Source: Apostichopus japonicus (Eukaryota > Echinodermata > Holothuroidea > Aspidochirotida > Stichopodidae). From it: 64,000 nt of DNA. Within the stretch, counting starts at the first letter, position 1, and every line of letters begins with the position of its first letter. This document shows positions 13,043 to 61,320 of this stretch, piece by piece. A program made the translations under genes and the position numbers. The notes under the pieces are model-generated. The model ran no database searches. It was not told the origin of the DNA and worked only from the letters and a program-made list of their open reading frames with translations. The DNA is taken from NCBI RefSeq assembly GCF_037975245.1, contig NC_092571.1:15059917-15123916 (forward strand), given 5' to 3'.

Positions 13043-15331
13043 TGTCTAGAGTGAAGTGGGTTACAAGCCTTTTTAACACTGTTCCCATCGTTATGACTCG
13101 GTCAGTCGATGACCCTTCTTCTCATTAAGTTTTCGAGGAGACAGGTAAGCTCGTGGCTGTTAAATATCACAACCTGATAAGTTGTGGGATGTCTATCTCA
13201 GAATGGTAACTTATTGCACAGTCTAGTTCAGCTAGTAAGTGTATAAATGCATTCTGTATAAATCCATTGAGAATATGAAACAGCTCTTACTATAAATCCC
13301 CTCTTCCCTGCCCCCCCCTCTCCCCCCGCCTTTATTTTGTCCATTTTCATTACAAGTTAATGCTGTAAAAGTCCAACTAGTTATTTATTTCGCTTCTTCA
13401 CCCATGTGTCTTCTCACAACAGCTGCACTATTGCGCTATGATGTTCAGAGCATTCAGAAACCATTCAGCGTCGTGATTTAAGTCAGTTCCCAATATCCAG
13501 GGTATGATTTATCCGGCATCGCATTGAAAACTGCGATGCAAAATGAGCAATTTGCGAAGTGCAAAGATGTATCCCATGCAGCATTTGTACATACATGCAG
13601 AAACCATGAAATATTTTTTAATCTGAGACAAAACTCAGAATCTTCAAATTTTAACTGCTATGCAAAAGTTAAACACAAAGTTATATTCTCTGCTATTGCA
13701 TTTGAGCAACATTTTTTTCCACCCCTTCTAATTTCCTTTTTTGCATTTTTAGATATATTGGAATCATTCATCGACAAAAAATACCCTGTTAATTCAAGTA
13801 TTTGAAAAATTATAAACTTTCGTTCTTTGCACTGCCTGTTAGTCATATTAATCACTAATTATGTAATTATAAATTTATATTTTCTCAAGTTTTCTTCATT
13901 ATTTGAGAAATGAAAGCTCACCGGTCAAGCGAACAAGCTGCGTGCATCATCAATGGGATTCTATCATCAAACAGTGTCAAAAGTCGGGCCGTAATTAAAT
14001 AAAGAACCTGCTCGTAAGGCAACACGACACTCGGTTGGTTCCACGCAGGTAATAAACACTACCTGACAGTTGTTACTATGATGACCTAACACACTCACCT
14101 TTGTGATAATCTTCTGAGGTCATTATCCCCATGTGTGACCTAAGGAGGCCCCTGCTTAAGAATTCTGACCTACATTTCTATATACCTACTGTAGCAGTTG
14201 ACTTCAGTAATTTTTTCTTACGTCATTGAGAGTGAAATGGTCCCCTTCCTGTGGGATCTTTGAAGGGATATTCATGTCACATAGGTTGATTGCATCTAAA
14301 CAAAATTATTGGTTCCACAAAGAAAAAAAAATCAGTATTAACCTAAGTCTGTACCAGTAGTGTATTACTCAGAAAATTACAATGCGACTCACCACACTAA
14401 AACTCAAGTATTCAAACTTTTCTCTTTTGTTTTACTCGGTGACCCAAATTCTAACCTAAATAATTGTGGTCAACTTTCGGTCGGTGGATGTTGCGGCCTG
14501 GGAAAGGGGCCTACGGGAAGGACGTACCCCCTCCCCTCCTCCATATTTGTAATTTTTTTCCTATATATGATTACAGGTGCTAAATTACGAAAAAATGGTG
14601 TTATATTTTGCATCTTAGTTATTTTATGTTCACTCTTTTTCACAAATATCAACAGTTTTATTTCCTGCTGAATTCTTGGCGACACTCCACAACGCACTGG
14701 GTCCCCCCCCCCCCCTCCAATAACCCTATCTAAGGTCACTGGCCTTCCTCTGAATCCACCATCCTAAAAGCCTTTAAAGCGTGTTTGGTATCGGATATTC
14801 CAAACCCCGTTTTTCACGCCTGGCTTACGTTCTTGGAGAGCTATTTTGGAGTCAGAAAGAAAATCTCTTCATTCAGTTAACCTGCAAAAGATTTCACTGC
14901 CTAAGTATCCTTGAATTTTAAAAATCTTTGATAAAGTACTACCTAGTTTGGGCTACTTCACTTTTGAAATGAAAATTTTGAAATGCAAATTCACTAGTCA
15001 AGCTGATGCACTGTCACCTGTGACCTTACCTGCCAAACTTTTCTAAAATATCTTTCCTGACCGAAACATTTGTTGGTCCAATTTGACCAATCATAATCTG
15101 GCTTAGCCAGAGATGGTGGGGGCCAGGGGGGGGCAAGGGTTTTTTGGAATATACAGATGAATTTTAATTCCTGTCCACATGGCAGCTATATGTGGAGTGG
15201 TTTCCATAGAATGCGATTGAGTAAATTTGATTTGTCCCATTCCTGTTATACTCACAAAATGTACAGTACCCTTTGTGACTCAACAAGAAATATAAAATAA
15301 TAAGGCGGCCGGCCCCTCATCCTTTTTTTTA
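13043..15331. other. non-coding, no gene seen
   Basis: A weak reverse copy of the 'ACCTGTCTCC' repeat lies near 13050-13160. C-runs occur at 13310-13330 and 14702-14717. No recognisable protein segment. Confidence 0.45.
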
Positions 15332-15645
15332 CTCAGAACGTGGTTCTTTCAAAACTTCATTTTCATACAAACAAAATTCTGCCTCGTTTGATAGTTTTCC
15401 CTCAAAACTGCTTTTGTGTGATTGCTAGATCACAAATAGTTGTAAATGAAATACATAAGGCATCCTTTCAATCCTCTCTTTTTCAACTCAGAAGTAAATT
15501 CTTTCAAGGTTCGTTTCATACAAGGAAATTCTCCTTCTCTACCCAGAGTTATTAAATCACATAATTTGGTGACAAAAAAAATTTCAATTTCACAGATATT
15601 TCCCCTCAAAACTTGGCTGTTTGTGTCACTTTCACAAATTGTTGC
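15332..15645. repeat. diverged tandem duplication, two units of about 155 bp
   Basis: Unit one contains ACTCAGAACGTGGTTCTTTC and CCCTCAAAACTGC followed by TCACAAATAGTTG. Unit two contains AACTCAGAAGTAAATTCTTTC and CCCTCAAAACTTGG followed by TCACAAATTGTTG in the same order. Confidence 0.6.
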
Positions 15646-16249
15646 TGCTCAGAATTAATAAGTAAATGTTACCTTTGTGGGTGCCGCATGATAGATCCAC
15701 AGGGTCCACCCACACTTGCTCAAATTTGTTTGATTTGACCTCTGGAGGTCAGAGACTCGAAACTCAGTATCCTGTTTGCCCCAGGGGTGTAGCATGGGGC
15801 ATGACATGTTTGTCATTGAGGGTAAATTCAAATCTCCCCCAAGTCTCACCACCAGAGGATTAAGAAAAAGTATCCATTGTGCTATTCTATACAGGGTCTG
15901 TGTTGATGGAAGCAAAATTAAAAAGTAATTTTATCAGAGAAAGTACAGTTAACCATCCAGTGACAAGTCTTTTGATAGCTGTGGAAGAAAATTCGAGATA
16001 CGGTTACCAAACGAAGAAGAGGAAAAAGAAAGGGCTTGGGGTCTGGTGAGAGGAGATGTGATGACTTCTCCATAATTAGATTTTCTTTTTTTAATAAAAT
16101 TTAGATTACTTACTATAATTACTCAGTAATAATAAATCACTTTTGGAATAGACGTCGACCTGTTAGAATGTTTAGTTCTTCAATTTTAACATCAGGAAGA
16201 TGTTTAGAAGCACAGCAAAGATGACTGTGAAATAGGTGTATAATGTGGT

Positions 16250-16252
<3 letters not shown>

Positions 16253-16289
<37 letters not shown>

Positions 16290-16290
16290 C
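16253..16290. repeat. (AT)n microsatellite
   Basis: Near-perfect AT dinucleotide run with one TGT interruption. Confidence 0.85.
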
Positions 16291-16405
16291 AAAATATGTC
16301 ACCAAAAATAGAACTAGTATTGTTTGATACAGGGTGACAAACTCCTACAGTGAAACTATGACCTTCTTTACCGGTTTTCGAACCTCTGGACATACTGTAC
16401 AATCA

Positions 16406-16476
16406 GCGTCCATAGCATAGTGGTTAGTGTGTCAGCATACAGAGCGGGAGGCCCGGGTTCGAATCCCAGTGGAGGC
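16406..16476 (+). repeat. tRNA-like SINE head or tRNA pseudogene
   Basis: Seventy-one bases starting GCGTCCATAGCATAGTGGTT (A box region) and ending GGTTCGAATCCCAGTGGAGG (B box). The acceptor ends pair except for one mismatch. The T stem has one mismatch and the anticodon stem does not form, so a working tRNA is unlikely. The head resembles the Asp/Glu tRNA type. Confidence 0.6.
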
Positions 16477-16679
16477 TGGAAGTTTTTTCACTGTTCTTGA
16501 TTTTCCAACTCGGTATGGTTTTCAATTATATATATATAGACATATATATATGCATAAATATTCGCCCATCCCTTACCTGTCTCCCCCCAACCTTAGCACT
16601 CTTCAGATCCGAAGCAAAATCCAAAGACTGCAAAAAACAAAGAAAAACACTTCTATTGTAGGCGCTTGAGGTGGTTGAA

Positions 16680-16800
16680 GAAGCAGAGCCTTCGACCAGA
16701 AGTGACCGGTTGTAGAGGGCACACAGTGCTAAGAAGGTTACCAGTTCAATCAGTTATGGTAGAGAGAAAATACTAAGATTGTGAGCTCGCCACTTGTAAA
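16680..16800 (-). repeat. dispersed 'ACCTGTCTCC' family, reverse and decayed
   Basis: Shares GACCGG, AGAGGGCACACAGTGCTAA and TACCAGTTCA words with the copy at 6575-6720 in the same orientation. The CCTGTCTCC end is lost. Confidence 0.45.
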
Positions 16801-16925
16801 AACCCAAAAGTTTGGAATTTATCTATAGATTTTGTGATGGTATAAATTTATTAAACTGTTCTCTACCAAATATTCTTGTTAGCTTCTCGCTTCTGTCCTT
16901 CTCTTTTATAGCTATAAAGTTCAAA

Positions 16926-17042
16926 TCAGGTGCTCTATTACCCTGGTATTTAAGAGTGGGGATTTGCGACCATTTTTAGGGTCAGGTACTCTATTACTCT
17001 GGTACATTTAAGAGTGGGGATTTGTGACCATTTTTAGGGTCA
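16926..17042. repeat. 58-bp tandem duplication
   Basis: TTTAAGAGTGGGGATTTGYG followed by ACCATTTTTAGGGTCA occurs twice in tandem, each preceded by a GGTRCTCTATTAC segment. Confidence 0.85.
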
Positions 17043-17044
17043 CC

Positions 17045-18180
17045 ATGATATTTTGGATGGTCGACAAAAGCTTTGGAAAAAAATGTTGCCAATATCTATA
17101 GGGGGAATAAAATGGAAAATCTTGAACATAGATTTACATTTTTGCTACTTAGCATGCTTAATTGTACAATTTCACAAAGGGCAAAGGGATGCCTCCTCTG
17201 CATAGACCCAGGCCCCAACATCCGCATTTAAAGGGGCATCAAAATGAAGATGAAGGTGGACTTTGGGGGATCAACGAGAAACGGATAAGTGTGAAACCTA
17301 TCCCTCGCTTCTTCAGTACCCTTGTCCCCCCAGGACCACCTCCCTTTCCCTCCCCCATCCCCACCATAAGGGGGAAAAGATATATAAACACAATCCCTCT
17401 CCTACAGTAGTTATGTAAAAAGAAAAAAGAATTTCATTTTCACACCCAGAGAAAGTCAAATTGGGATGAACATGGTCTGTGACACCCTCTATCCTGATGT
17501 TAGAGATAACGAGGGAAGTGTTTCTGCTGTTAATTCTATTCCACTTTCCCCTACCAATTTGCGCTCTTCCCTACCTATCCTCCCCCCCCCCGCCCTCAAT
17601 ATTGAAAAATTGAAGCGACTGGTGTCTATTTTTGCAATATCAATTGACATGTTGACATGATGATTTGGAATTAATATCATCACCTTTCTCTGTGATTTCA
17701 TTTAAGTCCCCTAAGCTTGCTTTAATAACCTTGTAGGATTTAACTTTCAAAGACAAATGGTTGGTCACTGACTCATTGCCGTTATGACATTATTGTTTAA
17801 CTTTCCAAGAATAACCGCTTCAGTTGAGGCATCTTCCTCGGGTCACTGGTCGCTACTCGTCTCATCTTCTAGATCTGCATAAACAGAGATTGCTCCATAT
17901 GTGTACAATAGACGTTATATAACTCACGGCTATCTTTAATATGTGCGCTATATATGGTCATCGCCCATCTGCCAACACACCGTGAAGAACAGCCAGTGTC
18001 ACTGGAAATTATCCAGAAAAAAATAACATTATAATATTAATGATAATAAATGTCATTGAAGCAATAATACAGTCATACATATACATAGGCAAACCCCTTG
18101 CCAACAGTATAACTGTTGATATACAGTATATGCACACTGTATAACTGTGCTACTCAACAATTTTCACTGTAACCCAAGTC
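17045..18180. other. non-coding, no gene seen
   Basis: C-rich runs near 17330 and 17580, otherwise unremarkable AT-rich sequence. Confidence 0.4.
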
Positions 18181-18182
18181 TC

Positions 18183-18202
18183 ATATATATATATATATAT
18201 AT
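18183..18202. repeat. (AT)n microsatellite
   Basis: Perfect AT dinucleotide run. Confidence 0.8.
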
Positions 18203-19249
18203 AGAGATAGATTCCTATCTATATACAGTAGCTGATAACGTCTGAAATTTCTAGCCATGGTTCCTTTTGGTTTTCTCATAAAATGGCTGATGGTTTAATC
18301 GTGTTTTGGCAGACGAAGGAATTGCCCAGATAGGTGGAACGAAGGCTCCAATGAACCGTGGTATTTCATAGTACAGTAAGAAGAAGAAGTCTCCCAGCCA
18401 GCCAATTCTCTCGACTGCCGCTTGATAGCTCTACTTCCGTTTTCCTCCTCAGTTCATAGGTAGGTCTTGTCTCTTAATTTGATACTGCTTTGGCATGGTT
18501 AAAATCCAAGTGGTTTAAAGGGTATTGATTATAGTCTTCACCTTGAGCACGAGTTGCCCTTAATTGGTTCAATTTCCAGTTTTGGAAACTACCGTCGAGT
18601 CGGAAACCGATTTCTTCGTCGTCGTCGTGTTCCGTTCATTTTGGTCTGCGTGTTCTTCAAGCATTCTGGCCAACCGGAGCCGGATATTAGCGTTGTTACT
18701 TCTTGACGGGAGGGAATGCTCTACAGGGACAGACCGAAGTGTTGATTTTTGCGTGGGAGATTAAAATTCATGAAGGAGGATGTTTCCCGTGTACTTAGCC
18801 GTTGCGGTTTGGTAAGAATATCCATACGTTAATACAGTCGCTGTGTATATCATTAAATGTATCCTGTTGCCTGGGAGCAGGTTTTTTTTGGCTGTTCTGC
18901 TTCGAGAATCGTCACGCCGAGGCTCTGGCACACCATTGATAGTATCACATGAAAATGTAAATAGAAAACACATTAAATAATTTCTACTAAAACTATACTT
19001 AAAAGCAGCAGGTGTTGAACATATATTCCGGCTTCACAGGTCATACCAGGGGATTGTCACACCCTTTGAAAGTATCAGATAAGAACGTGCTAATTAAAAC
19101 CTTGTTAAAGCAGCATTCAGGATTTCATTCAGCTCCACAGATGATGCTAGTCCTGCTTTGTAATATTGTCAATGTCCAGGAAGAATTGTAGGTCTAAAGC
19201 CCCTTTAAAGCATTTAGGAGAGCAATGATAGCGTTGCGGTCAAGTATAG

Positions 19250-19495
19250 AGAGTTGTGTTCAAGTGGTTAAGGCAGTGAACTTGTGATCTAAGGCTTGCA
19301 GGTTCGAGTCCTGGCTAGATCATGATGTTATGCCCTTGGGCAAGGCACTTTATCTCCATTGCCTCTCTTTACCCAGGGGTATAAATGGGGAACCTGTGAG
19401 ATAAACTGTCATTTGGGCACTGTTTAGCTGCTGCCATGTGGAGGGATTGTCTCTATGTTTGACAGGTCATCACAGATCAATTCTTTTAAAGGTGA
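19250..19495 (+). mobile_element. tRNA-derived SINE, 3'-truncated or diverged
   Basis: The head has an A-box-like TGTTCAAGTGGTTAAGGC and a B box GGTTCGAGTCC (19301-19311). The body has CCCTTGGGCAAGGCACTTTA (19333-19352), then ACCCAGGGGTATAAATGGG, ACCTGTGAGATAA and GGAGGGATTGTCTCT. The same order recurs at 50120-50404. The TTGGGCAAGGCACTTTAT block is a widespread conserved animal SINE core; I do not assign a subfamily. Confidence 0.85.
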
Positions 19496-19830
19496 TTGTA
19501 CACCATTGTATCAAAAATCATCAAGAAACAAGGTTTCATCAAAATATTATCCACATTCATACATGTGTTACGTTAGAGCAAAATTCTAAAATCCTTGCAA
19601 ATTGCCTTTAGAAGTCAGTATCAAATTTGACAACACTTGGTCTTTGCTCCTCTAAAGCAGCATTACGGGTCTAACTTCAGTTTCAAGATTCTCAATCAGA
19701 GACTGACATGGTACAATAACAGTGTCAATTAGGAATAACCAAAGCTCCTTAAAAAACACCACTGGATTTATTTCATTTTTGAAAAAATGTCATACATCAA
19801 AATATTTACACGCTTCAAACTGTAAGGGTT

Positions 19831-20060
19831 TCATGTTTGGACATAACATGTTTGGAAGTAGGTATGTTTGGATGCTTCAAGAAAAAACTCCCAAATACTG
19901 CTGTTTATTAATCCCATATAGCAGATGTTATAACTTTTTAAAGTTACACATGTTTGGACATTACGAGGATAGTACAAGTTTGGACGTCAAAAGTCGGACG
20001 TCACATGTTTGGAACTATTACAAGTTTCTGCGTTACGTGTTTGGAAAGTTTGATTTGGAA
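19831..20060. repeat. degenerate ACATGTTTGGA repeats
   Basis: About eight copies of a (A/C)ATGTTTGGA(A/C) word, or shortened CAAGTTTGGA/CGTGTTTGGA forms, occur in 230 bases separated by GACGTCA- or ACATTACG-like words. The open frame across it (19722-20069) is a by-product of the repeat. Confidence 0.6.
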
Positions 20061-20539
20061 GTAGAGTAGCTGAGGATTGTCATTTTAACCCATTGATGTG
20101 GTACAGTAGTTTGCTGTTAGCATAAATTTAGTGTGAATAACCCTACGTACTGTACCTGATGGAGTGTGTGTACCGATACCATCCTACATGCACTAACGTG
20201 AATGAACTGGTTACTGTACGTCAGGAATGAATGAAAACCCATCCAGATTCTACTTAAATGTGAGTCAGTGGTCAGGGGGCTACTGTAGGTATACAGTAGG
20301 CTGCAGAGATTTGAACAGAATTATAGTCCGTTTTTGTTTTTAAATTTTTGTTTTGTGTTTTATTCATGTTTTTTGTTGTTTACCTTTGTGGTCGAGCATG
20401 TACTGTATGTCTGTATGTCAATTATTATTATTAATCGCATGCAGTACTCAATTTATTGTTGATGGTGTGTTTTATTATCTAGGATCCTGTAGAAAAGTTA
20501 TTTTGCTATAAATGAGAGAAGTACGAGTGGAATCTTATT

Positions 20540-20696
20540 ACTTCGCTCCTCACTTACCTGTCTCCATCTTAACATATATGCACTCTACTGTCTACGTATT
20601 CACTATATGATTAGAATGTTTTAGCACTGCGCCCCAACTTCTGGGGCAGCGCCCACCTACTGTACTCTCCCTTCAGAATCTACCATCCAGAAGATT
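20540..20696 (+). repeat. dispersed 'ACCTGTCTCC' repeat, fullest copy
   Basis: CTTACCTGTCTCC, TATGCACTCTACTG, ATGATTAGAATGTTTTAGCA, CTGCGCCCC and CAGAATCTACCATCCAGAAG appear in order. This copy is the best guide to the family. Confidence 0.65.
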
Positions 20697-20774
20697 AAAG
20701 ATGAGTTTCCGACCCGCCAACGTCTTTTGTTTATATTTTTCCCACTCCATTTTGAGTTTTGGGTAATCTTATCA

Positions 20775-21150
20775 TTAGTAGTAGTAGTAGTATTCGTAAT
20801 AGTAGTATTGGTAGTAGTTGTAGTAGTAGTAATAGCAGTATTAGTAGTAGTAGTAGTTGTAGCAGTGGCAGTGGCAGTGGTAGTAGTAGTAGTAGTAGTT
20901 AGTAGTAGTAGTAGTAGTAGTATTGGTAGTAGTTGTAGTAGTAGTAGTAGCAGTATTAGTAGTAGTAGTAGTTGTAGCAGTGGCAGTGGTAGTAGTAGTA
21001 GCAGCAGCAGTAGTAGTAGTAGTTAGTAGTAGTAGTATTGGTAGTAGTATTGGTAGTAGTAGTAGTAGTAGCAGTAGCAGAAGTTGTACCTGTAGCTGTA
21101 GTAGTAGTAGCAGTAGTATTATTAGTAGTAGTGGTTGTAGTAGTAGTACA
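20775..21150. repeat. (TAG/GTA)n trinucleotide region
   Basis: About 375 bases of TAG/GTA units with TTG, CAG and GTT variants. Three frames on both strands are open only because of the repeat (poly-Ser, poly-Val, poly-Thr). It is not a gene. Confidence 0.95.
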
Positions 21151-22184
21151 GTAGTGTATATAGTCAGGTTTGCATTGTCCTTCACATGTAACATAAAACA
21201 GACTGACTGCTCAACGTACTCGATGTGAAGAAATCCTTGGCTGTGCCGTTCCTTTCAAATACAATCTTTCAAATGCCAACCATACATATCTCTATGAAAG
21301 AGACGAGTGAGACTTTTTCCACAAAAGTCGAGAGAAAGGAAGGAGAACGAGGAGGATGACATTTGCATGTGTCCGTAGTAACCAACCGTACTCTTTCCTC
21401 CTAACACCTTTCAATTCAATTACCCCAACGATAGATGGTTGGCTAATCTGTGTCTCGCATGGAGAGCCATAAATTCTTTATGAAGGTACGTTTGACTGCA
21501 CAGGGTGGGTATTAAACAGAGTCTGGGCAATATTCTGTGCGCTGTTGCCAAGAGCTCTGAAGATCTTGAACTGGAGAGCTACAGTTAGTACAGTTGTGTG
21601 CGTGATGTACATTGGAGGTGTAGTGTACATGGTGGTGTGATCTTAGGAATGATGTAAGCCAGGAAGTGCTGTACATGGCTGTTATTAAGCTCTACGTAGA
21701 GGCCGTATGAACACATACATGTGTCTGTTTTTTCCTACATGGGCAGATATAGATCCTGCGCTGTACATTATCCAATGATTTATTATTGCTGGTGGGTTTT
21801 ATTATCTAGGATTCTGTAGAGTTAATTCAAAATGTGTGTAAATGTTCAAAGGATTTGAGAGTGGGGGATGGTTTTAGAGGGTTGTTTTTCAATGATAAAG
21901 TCAGTGAATATTTTCTTGTTTACTATATACAGTATATTTATGAAGGGTCACAGAATGTCCTGCTTTGAAAATATTGACTTATTAATTGGGTAATTATATG
22001 AATATAGCTTGATTCCAAGGATTTGTTTAAGGGTAAAACAGCATTTTCTTCATGTAAATAGATAGATGCAAAAGTTTTGAAATTGCTGGTTAAATTAATT
22101 TGGGACAGATGCAGTTAATTGCTACCAGTTTTCCCAAGACCAATTGTCTTTGTGTAGAAGACTATACTTTCTTTCTTCACTCCC

Positions 22185-22330
22185 TCACTTACCTGTCCCC
22201 TCATACTGTAACATCTGCACTCTCGATCTACCACGTCCAGAGTGACCATGGAGGTAAAGTTTTGACACTGACCTCCTACGGTGGCCAGTCACCTCTGGTC
22301 AACTTACCTCCATCTCATTCTACCATCTGA
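22185..22330 (+). repeat. dispersed 'ACCTGTCTCC' repeat, partial
   Basis: CACTTACCTGTCCCCTC, AACATCTGCACTCT and a GGCCAGTCACCTC...TCTACCATCTGA end follow the family order. Confidence 0.55.
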
Positions 22331-22424
22331 GGTGTCTAGTTGTGTGCACTTTAAAATCAGCCTTTTAACATACATACATGTACATCATTCCTCTCTTTAA
22401 TATGGTCTCTCTTCTGTACGTATG

Positions 22425-23265
22425 CACACCAATATACCCTACAGCATAAGATCTTTTTTAACATTTGTTCTTGCACTGCGCCCCCAGTGACCCTCACTAA
22501 GGTCACTAGTCACTGCCCTTTTCCTCCAGAATAGCCATTGGTTTAAACCATCCTTCAATATTTTGCGGTTTCAAGAATGGTTTCAGACCAGTGGTATCTT
22601 TCTATACTTGCAACTGTCTCCTGTACATATGCAGTACAATCTACCCTATAGCATTTAAGATCTTTCTTAACATATATTCTTGCACTGCACCCCCAGTGAC
22701 CCTCACTATAAGGTCACTAGTCACTGTATTTTTCCTCCAGAATAGCCATTGGTTTAAACCATCCTTCCATATTTTGTGGTTTTATTTTCATGAATGGTTT
22801 CAGACCAGTGATATTATCTGTCTACTCACAACTCTCTCCTGTACATACATGCACTACGATCTACCCTATAGCACAAAAGAACTTTGTAACATATATTCTT
22901 GCACTGCGCCCCCAATTGATGACCCTCTCTAAGGTCACTGCCCTTCTTCCTCCCGAATAGTCATCGGTTTAAACCATCCTTCTGTATTTTGCGGTTTTCA
23001 TTTTCATCACTGGTTTCAGACCAGTGGTATTATGTGTGTATACTCACAACTGTCTCCTGTACGATCTACCCTATTGCACATAAGAACTTTGTAACATATA
23101 TTCTTGCACTGCGCCCCCAATTGATGACCCTCTCTAAGGTCACTGCCCTCTTCCACCTGAATAGCCATCGGTTCAAACCTTCCTTCCGTATTTTGCAGTT
23201 TCATTTTTCGTCACTGGTTTCAGACCAGTGGTGTTATGTGTCTACTCACAAAGTTCTGCAGCTCT
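22425..23265 (+). repeat. tandem array of about 215-bp units, four copies
   Basis: Each unit carries CTTGCACTGCGCCCCCAGTG or the CAATTG form, then CTAAGGTCACT, GAATAGCCATTGGTTTAAAC, TATTTTGCGGTTT and GGTTTCAGACCAGTGG, followed by a CACAACTGTCTCCTGTAC link. The CACTGCGCCCC and CTGTCTCC words tie it to the dispersed family, here amplified in tandem. Confidence 0.85.
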
Positions 23266-23269
23266 TTTT

Positions 23270-60000
<36,731 letters not shown>

Positions 60001-60280
60001 CGATATCAAAAATGATAATGACACGTTTTTGAAGTAGCGACGCCCGTGTGACAAATTACACAACGAGTGGAAGATTCTTGTATAATCTCCTCTGAAAGAG
60101 ATAACCACAAGTAAAAAAACGGAATCTCTGTCGTTGAAGGGTTTCCTACGCAGGAGGATATTATAGCTGAGAGCGAAGCGTCCGATGAGTCTACAACGAG
60201 CTGCAGTATCACATGCGAGCGACTGTGTCGTCGAAAAAATGCGAAAGGAATTATCTGTTGAAGGTGTGGCTGGTTGCAAA

Positions 60281-60286
60281 AATAAA
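60281..60286 (+). terminator. candidate polyadenylation signal AATAAA
   Basis: First canonical hexamer downstream of the TNK2 stop, about 280 bases away. AT-rich genomes contain many chance copies, and no GT-rich downstream element is obvious, so the assignment is tentative. Confidence 0.3.
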
Positions 60287-61224
60287 GGGATCTGTCAGTA
60301 GAAATTGTAGCATATGAAGAAGGGGTTTACCATCCATTGAGCTGAAAGGAATCAGAATCTCTTGGAGAGGAATGTCATTTGATGTGTGATGTCGAAAAAA
60401 AGAAAATGGTGCTTCAATTGTCATTGGCAGTCTTTGAAGAACTTGTGAAAGAATCATCATAAAAGGATGTGCTGGTTAGAGTATTAAAGCAAATGATATG
60501 TTTACAGCTTCTTATTGTGTTTAAAGTCAACTCGTCAAAGTTGACTTCCATGTAGGATGGTCGGAAGGGGGGAAGGGGGGGGGGTCGGACAGAAAAAAAA
60601 AATTCAAAGTGAAACTGTTCATTTCTGACTTTTGGAGGCATATCTAGGCCGTAAAATGATAAATTAGGTCAATAATTTAAGTCTACATGGGAGGTTACGG
60701 TATTAACTACTTATCAAGTATTTTTTTGTGGGATGAAAAGGGGGAGAGGACCCCCCACCCCCACCTTGATTGGCACCTGGGTAATGTCCTACTACCATAC
60801 AGTATGAAGGAGGTCTTATGTATCTGATATTGATGGCTAGCTATGTAGTCATTTATTGTTTTGAAAGGATTTATGAAATAACCGTTTTGTGTGCGCAATT
60901 TTTTGACTATAAAATTTAGTGGATGTTCGATGCTTGTGAATGGGTTTTATGTGCAAATGAACTTTAAGATCCTGTCAGGTTCACGACCAGTTTAATAGTA
61001 CATTCATTCTCATCATTACATTTTTTTGAGAACTCGTTTGACAAAACTGGAAGAAAATTATGCCCGCTGGGCAAATGAAGAAAAAAATGCGCCATCCCAA
61101 ATTTGATCTGTGTATTAAATGAAATGAAAAACTACCAAATTAATTTGAAAATATCAAGAACTTGAAATTGGGTTAATTCCTCTACAGATGGACAGCTTTT
61201 TTTAACTTATACTGATCAAGTAAT

Positions 61225-61320
61225 ATTCACGGTATGGGATCATCTAACTTAGCAGTTGATCCTCTAACTGGATGGATCATCTAACTTAGGATCAGCTAAC
61301 TGGAGGATCATCTAACTTGG
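61225..61320. repeat. irregular GGATCATCTAACT repeats
   Basis: GATCATCTAACTTAG, GATCCTCTAACTGGATGG, ATCATCTAACTTAGG, ATCAGCTAACTGGAGG and ATCATCTAACTTGG follow each other closely. Confidence 0.6.

Noticed and set aside
16406-16476. Functional tRNA gene
   Set aside because: Anticodon stem does not form and there are mismatches in the acceptor and T stems; it fits a SINE head or pseudogene.
20727-21228. Poly-Ser, poly-Val and poly-Thr open frames on both strands
   Set aside because: By-product of the TAG/GTA trinucleotide repeat; several frames are open at once, which marks a simple repeat rather than a gene.
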